DNA of 64,000 bases from Piper betle (lineage: Eukaryota; Streptophyta; Magnoliopsida; Piperales; Piperaceae). Below the pieces are notes generated by a model. It was not told the DNA's origin. It saw nothing but the letters and a program-made list of their open reading frames with translations, and ran no database searches. The position numbers and the translations under genes were made by a program. This document shows positions 12,621 through 22,836 of this stretch, one piece after another; the stretch's first letter is position 1, and each line of letters starts with the position of its first letter. The stretch spans positions 1 through 64,000 of the forward strand of contig JAURVB010013358.1 of NCBI GenBank assembly GCA_033002965.1. The letters run 5' to 3'.

Positions 12621-15120
12621 TTTCCTGGTCGAACCGGTTATGCCGTATGTATTATTGTATTTTATCCAAAGTTTGAAACAAAACCACAGCTAATTTGAAA
12701 ATATGTCACATTTGGACTATTTGTTACTGATTTACGAGATTGAGTTATTTCCCATGGTGTTTGATTATAGTTCGATTGAAAATATGGCTTTATCTAAATG
12801 GGATTTAACAAATGACATTTATTATTTTATTTTTTTACGAATTATTATTTTACCTTTGATAATTTTAAAATATGTGACATAGGTTAGTAAATAGCAAGTT
12901 AAATAATTGTTCATTGTAAGAAATGATGATTAGTCATTTTTTAAATATTAACTTTATATTTTATTAATCAGCAATTAAACATGGTTGATATAGTTAATGA
13001 GTTTAAATTACATATAAAATAATGATGTTGACATGAGTAAGGCATACAAAATACCGGCGGGCAAAAAATACGAATTAATTAATTATAAAATATGATTTTA
13101 TATAATCACAAGTCACTATTAGTTATGAATTTACGATTGATTATGTATTTTCATATAGTCATTGAAAAAATCATATTAATTTATACACCAACAATTTTAT
13201 AAATATTCTATTTTACTTGAATGTTGGTATTCAAAACCAATTAATTGTATTGTATTTTTAAATAAAAAAATTAAATAATTATATTATTATACTGGTAGAT
13301 GATTCAAAATTTTATGATAATTTATAACAAATTTGTGATTTAAATTAAAAGTAAAAATGTAGATTTTGTTCGTTTTTTTCTCAAATTTTTTCCTTTTTCT
13401 TATTCATCTTAAGAATGAAATTTTATTAATTTCTGTGACACATAGGGAGATAAAATAAAAATTCAAAGTTGATTGGAAGGACATTTTTGGGGTTAGAAGT
13501 CTCGGAATACACAACATATACCCCAACGTGGGATTGGTCAATTTTCCACTTTGAAAGCCTAAATGGGCATTACCGGACCTATGTTTGAAACATGGGAGGG
13601 GCATCGCAGTTTGGACGGCCTTCTAACTCGGTTTCAATTCAAATTGATCAGACCGCCCGCCATATTTAAAAAACGAATATAGGTGCCGTAAAAGGTAGCC
13701 GCTAACACTTGAGCATCCCTTATGTGATTTTTCTTGTTAAGTAGCTTAAAATGTCAACATTTATGTGTTTTTTTAATGATCCTATGTGTTTTATTTTCAC
13801 GAGAAAATAGTTTTCAAAAGAACTTGGAAATTTTTCACATAACGATTCGAGGTTGTGGGCCCTCTATTGGCTGGAATTATTATTAGATAAAAAAAGGAAG
13901 AACTTTGAAAAGAGCAAAAATGCTATTGTTATTGAAGGGCTATAAGCCTATAAATATATTTTTTATGTGATAAGTAAATTTTTTAGGTTATGCCAATTGG
14001 GTTTCATTATGGGTATCTACTAGGTTTTTGAGTGTACTTGTATTTTTCATGTTTTGTTAATTAAAGTTTTATTATAAAGTTAACCGGGTTTCTTTTGTGT
14101 ATTTCATTTTTTTTAAATGGAGTTGAGATTGTAACGGAAAATCCACGTAGACACGCCTAATCAAGATGAGGCACAAATGGAATACAAAAAGACGTGCAGT
14201 GCTAAAAAAGTTTCTTTGTTAAACATACACCACTAATAGTTGTGCCTTTTGAAAAAAAACATCTCAACTAGTTGGTAGTGGTTGCAAGTTGCAACTGTTT
14301 TTAAAGAGGCTTTCATGAAATAATATTTTTGTTTATTAGCGGTTATATTTTAAAAGGTACATCATTAGTGATTATGTAGTTTAAAGAAGATTATAACTAT
14401 TTATTAGGGGTAATTTTAACCCTCTTAAAAAGGTTTACACTATTACTAAAGATTATACAAAGGAGACGAGTTGTTTTATATATAAAATGTATACATTTTT
14501 ATGAAAAGGGTGGCCAGGTTGCCGAAAGATTGAACATTATCCATCCCTCAGTTGGTGATTAAAAGATAAAATATATAACAATGTATAATAATAGTTGTTG
14601 TAAAATATATTCACTGTGATATAATATTTGATTGATTATTGGATTGGAACCTTCCAACGTAAGGTACTATGATCCACTCTATTACATACACACAAAACCA
14701 ATATATATTAATAGAAAAAAATGTACTAAATACAATAATCATAAACAAGGGTGTTATTACCTATATATATTTTTTGTTAAATACATATCTTTATTTTGCT
14801 AAGGTTATAACATCTTATTATTTAACGACTCTATTATGGGCTATGATTCGAATTTGTTTCCCACTAATCCATTTATAATCAAGGTTAACTCGATCATCAC
14901 ATCTAGAAGCAAAGCGCAAACCTAACACCAAACTTGATCATCATCTAGAAGGGGACTGCACCGAGTCAACGCCACTTTCCAAGCCGTGCTGATTCGTACC
15001 GGCATCACGTCCACTCGTTTTCAATCCAACGGACAGGATCCCGAGTTGACCTTCTATTGACCGCCGACGCATTTGCCCGAATCTCGTCTTCTTCCCGCGT
15101 CCCCGCCACCATTTGACGCC
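12621..15120. other. AT-rich intergenic DNA
   Basis: No gene recognised. The stretch is AT-rich with many short poly-A and poly-T runs. A moderately less AT-rich patch at 13480-13690 has no coding pattern I could identify. The final part, from about 14.9 kb, is the GC-richer promoter region of the small plus-strand gene. Confidence 0.5.
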
Positions 15121-15133
15121 GTATAAGCCTCCC

Positions 15134-15141
15134 CATATAAG
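15134..15141 (+). promoter_or_regulatory. Candidate TATA box of the small membrane protein gene
   Basis: ATATAAGA in a CCCC-ATATAAGAAAA context, about 160 bases upstream of the start codon at 15297. This would place the transcription start near 15165-15175 and give a 5' leader of about 125 bases. Position and context are plausible; there is no direct evidence. Confidence 0.4.
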
Positions 15142-15296
15142 AAAACGCCACCAACTCCCCCCAAAACTGCAAATCAACCCATTTCATATTTCATAGTTCA
15201 TATTTCATCTCCCTTCTCACCGACAATCAGATTAGAGTGATCGGGGCTGCGTTGTGTTGGAAATCTGAGGCGTTTGCTTTGAGGCTTTGGTGCAAG

Positions 15297-15647
15297 ATGT
15301 GCCCCATGAGGATCCTTCTCGTCTTCTTCTCGGCGACTCTGGCCGGGTACTTTGCGTGGAAGACGTATAGGTCGGACGATGATGAGGTGGATGGGATATG
15401 GGTCGACTCGTCCCCGGATGGGAAGAGCAGGGATGAGCAGAGCTTTGTGGAGGTGGGTTTTTTGTTTTTACATTGATTTTGCACCAGTCAATGGAAGGAT
15501 TTTATCTATGTATTCTGATGAGGAAATTGGTGTATTTTGCAGGTGGTGCAGAAGGGTTTCTGGGTATTTGTTGATATGGCCAGTGGGAGGTACTTGTGGA
15601 GGAATTTGAAGGTGTTGAGGGATTCAGAGTTTGTGAAGAGCAGTTGA
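15297..15647 (+). CDS. Small plant-conserved single-span membrane protein, two exons
   Basis: Exons 15297-15452 and 15543-15647, joined by a 90-base GT-AG intron, give 86 residues. The start at 15297 (MCPMRILLVFFSATLAGYFA) is preferred over the in-frame ATG at 15237 because the family begins MCP-xR. Residues 5-20 form one hydrophobic segment, followed by WKTYRSDDDE and an acidic linker. The C-terminal exon encodes VVQKGFWVFVDMASGRYLWRNL, the conserved signature. Plant databases often label such proteins 'methyltransferase-related', but nothing resembling a methyltransferase fold or SAM motif is visible, so the biochemical function is unknown. The likely place is a membrane, possibly with the C-terminal part in the cytosol. 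Confidence 0.82.
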
Positions 15648-16515
15648 ATCATTCGGCTTACTGTATAATTTTTTTTCTTGTACTTGTTTTTGTTATTCCT
15701 TTCTTTCATTCTGCTTGTAACTGCTAACACGATTCCAAATTGATAGTAGTAAATCATTGGCCGGCTAAAGTATGAAACTTGATCTTGGTTCATTTAATTG
15801 ATTTGGAGTTGAAATTTCTTGATGTAGCATTGCATATGCCCCCAGATATGGATGCTTCATAGAAAATCACATTTTGTTTGGGCATCTTCTTGGAAAAAAA
15901 TCAATAGTTTGACCCTTTCCAATAGATGAAATGTTTTCTATCCATTTTTCTTAGAAACTTCGCTGACAGATGGTAGAATGTTCTTATGTACTCTGCTTCC
16001 ACGGGACCAATGTTTCCGCCCCAGGAGATTCAAAAGAAATCAAATTGCATTGCATTTCAATGAAATGGCGAACTTTTGTTTAAATCCGCGGGAAAAATGA
16101 ACTGCTACAGACTGCTATGCGGCAGTTCTTGGTGCAGGAGGACATATAGTTTCTCTTCCTATTTGGCGTGGAATTGCACATTGGCCAAAAGAAAGTTGGG
16201 TGCTGGGGAATTGCTTCTTGATTGCTCAGTTTTAACTTGTTTATCTGTCCTTGACACAAAGACAATTGGGTGGCTGATAATAAACCATTTCACAAATACT
16301 CTGCTTTATATTTTTATCAGAACAGCGCATGTGGTATGTGGGTCGTAGCTCAATCCTTTCATGTTTCCAAAGCTTTTACAAAGACAAGAATGTGCTCACT
16401 GCTAGGTTAATCTCGTGTTAGATCGGGAGGTGACCGGTAAATTGTATATATTCTAACGGTAAAGCGTTAGTTTTTAGATTAAGAGATCACACCCGTCATT
16501 TTTCTGGTTTAAAGG
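15648..16515. other. Intergenic DNA before the inverted repeat pair
   Basis: 3' flank of the small gene, then DNA with no gene recognised. The ORF-like stretches near 16080-16350 have no family resemblance. The last 100 bases (16400-16515) may be diverged terminal sequence of the first 3-kb repeat copy (GTGTTAG and GGTGACCGG resemble parts of the other copies) but this is weak. Confidence 0.45.
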
Positions 16516-19235
16516 TGTAAAACCCGTGATTCGAGTCAGGGTTTTACGTTACCGAACCAATCGGTTCGATCGTTGGTTCGAGTCGAGTCGGTTTCATGAA
16601 TCGCGTGCTGAGTCGAGACCAGCCGTGAGTTATGAGCGATGAGAGTCAGGTGTACCGGAATATATGATGATAACGTCGAGGAGATGGTGAGAGATGAGTT
16701 ATCAGAATATATGAAAGTATGCAGTATTTTTTTCTTTTTATATGTTTGATCGTAGAAATAGTTTTAGACCGAATAACGCGTTAGGCGCGTTGGATTATAT
16801 TCGGGTGGGTTATTAGTTATAGAGCATGTCATTTGGATGTTATTGTGTTTGTTTTATTTTATGTGATTTTTCTATATTTTTCTAGATTTTTTTAGAATTT
16901 ATTACGAACTAGTTATTATTTTGACTCGAGTCGGAATCGAGTCAATACTTATTTACGAAACTGCCACTAGAGCATTTCTTCTTCTTCCCCGACCATTCTC
17001 ACCCAAACCCTTGCCGCCGCCGCCACTGCCGCGTGCCACCGCCGCCGCTGCCGACGCCGCACGGCCGCCGATCAACGCCGCCCCGCCCCGCCGTGCCGTC
17101 GCCGTGCCGCCCCGACCAACCCCGGCCACCGTCGCGCCGCCACGACGCCGGAATCGCCCCACGAAGCCGCCTCGGTCATCGCCACTCCGGGCCGGATTCC
17201 GCCGCCGTTCGGGCCGCGCCGCCGCCGCTGTGACCCCGACGACCACCCCCTCGCCGTCGCCGATGTTTCCCCCACCATCCCGACTGCCGTCGAGGCCGGC
17301 CGGAGCCCCGATCGGAGAACGCCGCCGCCGCCGCCCACTTTCGACGCCGCCGCCGACGGCCATCGCCGCCTCGGTTACTTTGTTTGACACCACCATCGGA
17401 CCAAGCTCGTCGAGCTGGTGCCGATAGACCCCCTGATTGCCCCGTCCCAAATCATCGCCGGAAAACCGTCGGAATCCGCCGGAAAACCGCCGACACTCGC
17501 CGGAAAACCGCCGGAACCGCCGGAAATTGGATTTGTGGGAAATTCGCCGGATCATCCGCCGAACGCACCCGGTCCAATCTGATCGGACTTCGGACGCCGC
17601 TAGGTGCCGAATTCGAGTTTCGAGCCACGAAACGGAAACCCTAGCCGTCGCCGATTTTCGACGACGCGAGGTATAATTTATTTTAATTTAATTATTTGAA
17701 AGTTTTGATTATTAGAATTGCATGCTAGGATTGGTGAATTGTGTGTTATAATAATATATATAAATGTAGATTTGATTAAGGATAAAAATATGAAATTTGT
17801 TTGATTGTGTGGTGTTAAAAATAGAAGTTATGAAACTAATTAGGGTTATTAAGTAATAATCATGATCTAATCAAACTAGCTTAAGTAGACTCGCTAGAAT
17901 TGATATAGGTTGATGTGTGTTGATTGACGTGTGATTGTGTTGATTGTGTGTGCATGCTATAGGATGTGTGATTCATCATGCGGGCGTTAGTTTTTAGCTT
18001 GATTGTGTAGGTACGGTGTAGGAGCTCGCCGCCTAGGCGCGTGGACCCGTTTGGAGCTTCTACCAGGTCCGTTTAGGACTCGTTCTCTGATTTACGCTAC
18101 TCTCTTGTGTATTTGATTTATTATGTGCAGGACGAGTTAAGTGGCGTTTTATCGAATCCCACTTAACTCGGGCCATTTAGCCAACGATTTTCCGGATTAA
18201 TAACCCTCGAGGATGAGATCCCTCGAGTTTGTTTTCGAACTTCAGATCCAGCTCACGTTGCCTTCGGGCCTATTGTATAAATCCCAACCCAGACCTATAT
18301 ATATGTATAGTTTTCGTGTTTTGGTGAGAGACTGAATGAGGGAAATCCGACTACCGTGCTACGCGAGCGGGCACGTGTGTGTCGACAGTGGGCTCTGGAA
18401 TGGTGTGCGGGCCGTTTCATTCCCGAGGGATCCTGACAACTCCACCTTTGAGTTCCTCAAACCCGGAGAAGTGTGGAGGTTCACGGGTACTGCATTGCAG
18501 CGCATGTCTAGACTTGTGGTTTCAAAGGGTACTGAAGGCGACTGCCTGAGAGTACTCGGCCTTCGTGCTCAAGGCCAGGAGTAATATGGAAGGTGCAGAG
18601 GGCGGATAGGAACGAGATTTGACGCGAGAAGCAATAGAGAAATGGCCGAGGCATGAGAATGTGAAAGATAGGGGGACGCTGTCGACCCGATGGCGACGGC
18701 TCCCGTATGTGCCCTGATGAGAGTTCTTGAGGAAGTATATGGTTTTCATTCAACAGGAGAGTTTGCTCTCCTGTGCCAGTTTGATATTAGTTATTTTCCG
18801 GGCCGGTAACACTCGTTACTGACGGTTTTCCTATATATATGTAGGTGAGAAATGCGAAGGATGAAAGCTGTCGGGACTGCGGAGGAGCAGCACGGAACCG
18901 CGCACACATGTACCTGCCGCGTGTAACGTATAATGATGGTGTGTTATTGTTATGTAAACGATAATTTTGATGTGTTTGTTTGAGTGAATTACTTGTTATG
19001 AAACGAACTGATAAATATGAATGAGTAGGGAGCCTTGGAGTACAGACTCGGCTCAGGTAAAAATGAATGAGATAATGGTTGAATGTCATGGTAGATTAGT
19101 ATGTGTTACCGTATTTTGATAAAATAGTATATATTTGTCTGCTTGGTTTTTCATTTATTATTTTGTCTTGTCTTTGCATATGTACTGATCATCAGCATGC
19201 ATGTAGGACTATGTTAGATACCCATGCATCTCCGT
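16516..19235 (+). mobile_element. 3-kb repeat family, copy 1 (plus, both ends incomplete)
   Basis: Starts with TGTAAAACCCGTGATTCGAG, which is also found about 0.2 kb inside copy 2 and near the start of copy 3. Order of shared blocks: GACTCGAGTC motif; a CCG-rich segment (16980-17560) with CGCCGGAAAACC repeats; AT-rich stretch; GCCGCCTAGGCGCG block; AACTCGGGCCATTTA; a short CCTCGAG hairpin at 18206-18230; a TATAAATCC box near 18275; a coding-like segment with GDCLRVLGLRAQ at 18530-18580; and TATATATGTAGGTGA at 18830. It stops at 19235, about 120 bases short of the terminus seen in copies 2 and 3, exactly where copy 2 begins. The open frames within (168 and 200 codons) are GC-driven, and no transposase, integrase or reverse transcriptase was seen. 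Either a very long LTR without its element or a non-autonomous element. Confidence 0.7.
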
Positions 19236-22200
19236 TGTAACACCCCAAATCCGGTTCACGCTCGTGAACTGAACCGGGATGTTACTGGCCCCGGTTAGGT
19301 CCGCTAACCCGAACCTACTCATGCGGATCCAATCTCGGCGTCTTAAGATGAAGATACAACTCTCAAGCATGGATGAATGCAAAAACCCTAACATGGTACT
19401 ACATGAATGATATGCAATCAGAGTACACACCAAAACAATCCCGATAAAATTTAATAAAAATTTTGAAATATGACAGACAGAATTTCCCCTAAAAATACAA
19501 TTAGGGGCCACCCTGTCAAATATACATATAAAAATATATATAACCAAGTATCAAACAATTTCATTCACACAGAATCTAATCTACTATACACTCATTCTGA
19601 AGCTTGGGTTTCAACCCTCAACGCTTCCACTGCGCACTCGATTCATGTTTCACCTCTTGTCATTATATCTTAGTTTTTCATCATGTCATAACATTATCTC
19701 ATTGCATTTAATCATATCCTATCATATCTTAGCATTTCACATCATTCACAATATAAAAGCATCATAAATAAAATATAAACACTCAATCAACTGACATGTG
19801 TGCAAGCGACCACAATGCTCCTCCGTCCAAGCTGGCTCCTCCAACTCGTGCTTATCACCTACATATATATAAGAAAAACGTCAGTAACAAGCGTTACTGG
19901 TCCGGAAAATAAAATAACTATAACAAGCTGGCTATGAGAGCAAACTCTCATATGAAAAAAACATCATACTCCACGTGAACACTCTGAAGGGCACTACTGA
20001 GGAGCCACTGGGCTGCAGACCCGGTAGCATCCCGAACTTACTGCTCTGCTGCTGGTACTGTGCTACTCTCAGCACTTCTTTTTCAGTACTTCTCGTGAAA
20101 CTTTATCCTAAGCCCTCTCCTTACCTCCATATCTCTCCTGGCCTTGAGCACGAAGGCCGAGTACTCTCAGGCAGTCGCCTTTAGTACCCTTTGAACCACA
20201 AGTCCGGACATGCGCTGTACTAAACAGTACCCGTAAACCTCCACGTTCTCCGGGTGTGAGGAACTCAAACGCGGAGTTGTCAGGATCCCTCGGGAATGGA
20301 ACAGTCCGCTGGCACTAATCCAGAGCCCGCTTTGACTGTCACGGCATCCTCTGCATGGTACGTGCAGTCGATTTCTCCATCTCTCGTCTCACTGAAAACT
20401 CGATAAAACTATATATATAGGCCTGGGAAGGGATTCATATAATAGGCCCGAAGGCAACTTGTGGTGGATCTTGTTTTCGAAATCAACCTCGAGGGATCTC
20501 ATCCTCGAGGGGTTATTAATCCGGAAATATTCGGTTAAATGACCCGAGTTAAGTGGGATCCAATAAAACACCACTTAACCCGTCCTGCAAATAATAACAT
20601 AAACATGCAATAGAAAAGCGTAAAATAAGACGAGTCCTAAACGGACCTGGTAGAAGCTCCAAGCGTGTCATCGCGCCTAGGCGGTGAGCTCCTACTCCGT
20701 ACCTACACATCAAAACTAAATACTAACGCCCACTAACTACATGATGCATCAAACTCAATAAATATCAATCACAATCAATAATCATAAATATGAAAATAAT
20801 TCTAACTCATCCTATTCCTACCAATTTTATTATATTTTCCTAAGCTACATTACTCGATTAGCATGCTCAACTCGATCTACCTCATTAGATCATTCACTAT
20901 TCATTCTCAATTAATTGCATCATGCAATCATCACTACACTCATACTCATACATTTATCATGACAATTATTCAATTCTAGCATGGTATACTAACAATCATA
21001 ATCAATTTTAAATAACTCAATCGGAGGTACTTATACCTCACGTTGTCGACATTCGGCGACGGCTAGGGTTCCGTCGCGCGTCTCGGAGCTCAAATTCGGC
21101 GCTCATCGGCGTCCGAAGCTCGATCGGGCTCCACTGGGTGAGCCCCGCGGAAGATCCGGTGAATTCCGGCGAATTCCAGAAATTCCGATTTTCCGGCGGT
21201 TTTCCGGCAGCTAATGGCGGTTTTCCGGCGACTTCCGGTGGTTTTCCGGCGACAATCGCCATCGGCGTCTACTAGCTGGATAGGGGTCATATAGGGTACC
21301 ATTGGAACCGGCTCGGCGAGCCCGACTCATCTATGAGGTCGACGCGGTCGGCCGAGGCGGTGGCTCGCCGGAAAAAGGCTAAAACAGAGCCGGCGGCGAT
21401 GGGTGGCTCGATCCGGCCGCCCTGGGCGGCGCTGGCCTCCGTGCCGGTCGGGGAGGGTCGCTGGAGGGCTGAGGGTGCTGAGCCGACCTCCTGATCATGG
21501 CGGCGACGGTCGCCGGCGGCAGAATCGACGACGCGGCTGAAATGTAGCCGCGGCGCTAGGCGGCGATTCCGGCGTCACGGCGGCCTGGCAGCGGCCGGGG
21601 CTGGTCGGGGTAGCACGGCAACGCCGTGGCGGAGCTGGGCGGCGACGATCGGCGGCCGGGCGGCGCCGACAGCGGCGGCGACGACGCTGCAAAGGGGCGG
21701 CGTCGGGGTTTGGGAAGAAGATGTCGGGGGTGTGCGGTGGCAAAGTCGTAAATATTACTTGACTCGTCTCCGACTCGAGTCAAAATAATATTTAAGTCGT
21801 AAGAAAAATTCCAAAAAATTTGGGAAAAATCCCATAAAATCAAACAACACCAAAAAAATCATAATGATATGCTCTAGAACTATCAACCCACCCAAAATGC
21901 CCGTAACGCGTCCTAACGCGGTAAACGTCCTAAAACTAATTCTACGATCTACTATATATAAAAATAAAAAAATAAAAAAATCACTGGCATACTCTCATAT
22001 ATTCTGATAACTCATTCTGTTCTGCTGTGTTCCTGACGTTATCATCATATACTTGGGTACGCATGACCCTCATAGCTCATACACGCGACCGACGTTGGCT
22101 CGGTACACGTGTCCTGAAACTGACTCAACTCGAAAAAATAACGGTCGACCCGACCGGTTCTGAATATAAAACCCTAACTCGAATCGTGGGTTTTACACAT

Positions 22201-22352
22201 CCCAGTCCATGCATTTCATGTTTGCATCTCCATCTTGAGACACCGAGGGCAGATCCGGGTCGGCTTAACCGAACCCAGTAGATTAGCGAACGGTTCGGTC
22301 ACCGGTGACATTTCCGGGTCGGTTCACGGGTGAGCCGAAACGGGGTGTTACA
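19236..22352 (-). mobile_element. 3-kb repeat family, copy 2 (minus), complete ends TGTAACACCCC...GGGGTGTTACA
   Basis: Inverted relative to copy 1 and carrying the same blocks in reverse order. Both termini are present: 19236 begins TGTAACACCCC and 22352 ends GGGGTGTTACA, an 11-base perfect inverted repeat that continues as imperfect inverted similarity for roughly 50 bases (CGTGAAC and CCGG blocks in both arms). Length is 3117 bp. Flanking pentamers TCCGT (left) and AAAGG (right) do not match, so there is no target duplication, and copy 1 abuts on the left. TG...CA ends and an internal TATA box suit a long solo LTR of a Ty3-type element; the long terminal inversion would also suit a TIR element. 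No protein domain was recognised. Confidence 0.72.
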
Positions 22353-22589
22353 AAAGGGCCAACATTGGTATTAGGTGGCCTTTGGTGTTGCCCAAATTTG
22401 CTTAATGGTAAGTTAATTAGCTCAAATTAGTGTGTAAGGGGGAGATGATTCTGATTGTCTAATGAGTGAGAGGAAGAATTGTTAGGGCAACCCCAAGTTA
22501 ATTATGGGGATGATAGGTGACTTATATATTGGTTAATGGGAAACATTTATTCTTAAACTAACTTTTGTATTAAAAAAGTTGGTGATAGG

Positions 22590-22800
22590 GTTGCTAATTG
22601 AGCGAGCAAGCTCATGAGTATTTAGTGTTTGGTTCGGCTTAACTCGACTTGAAACTCAGCATTTAAATACTCGAACTCGAACTCGAATCTTATGAGCCGA
22701 ATTTGAGCAAGGTTGTGTTCGAATCGACTCGATTCGGTTATAACTCGGACACGATTCGAACTCGACTCAATAAAATAATATAATAATATAGTTTTTATAT
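22590..22800. repeat. Dispersed repeat, copy A (TTCGGCTTAACTCGACTTGAA)
   Basis: Shares a long diverged alignment with 32215-32420 in the same orientation: GAGTATTTAGTGTTTGGTTC, GGCTTAACT, TTTAAATACTCGA, TTTGAGCAAG, CGATTCGGTTATAACTCG, ACTCAATAAAATAATATAA all have counterparts there in order. Both copies run into TA-rich sequence at the right end. No coding content. Class unknown; a short non-autonomous element or the 3' end of a LINE is possible. Confidence 0.6.
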
Positions 22801-22805
22801 TATTT

Positions 22806-22830
<25 letters not shown>
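22806..22830. repeat. (TA)n microsatellite
   Basis: Perfect TA dinucleotide run directly after the dispersed repeat copy A, in the same relative position as the TA-rich tail of copy B. Confidence 0.85.

Positions 22831-22836
<6 letters not shown>

Noticed and set aside
11933..12676. 247-codon plus-strand open frame
   Set aside because: It runs antisense over the predicted 5' region of the SET gene, changes abruptly from AT-type to Arg-rich low-complexity composition, and resembles no family.
16540..16600. GGTTCGA words suggesting a tRNA T-arm
   Set aside because: No matching acceptor stem, A-box or anticodon arm around them; they belong to the 3-kb repeat.
16921..17555. 168- and 200-codon overlapping frames in the CCG-rich part of repeat copy 1
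   Set aside because: Open on both strands because of GC bias, Pro/Ala/Arg or Gly/Arg only, not preserved as a frame in copy 2 or 3.
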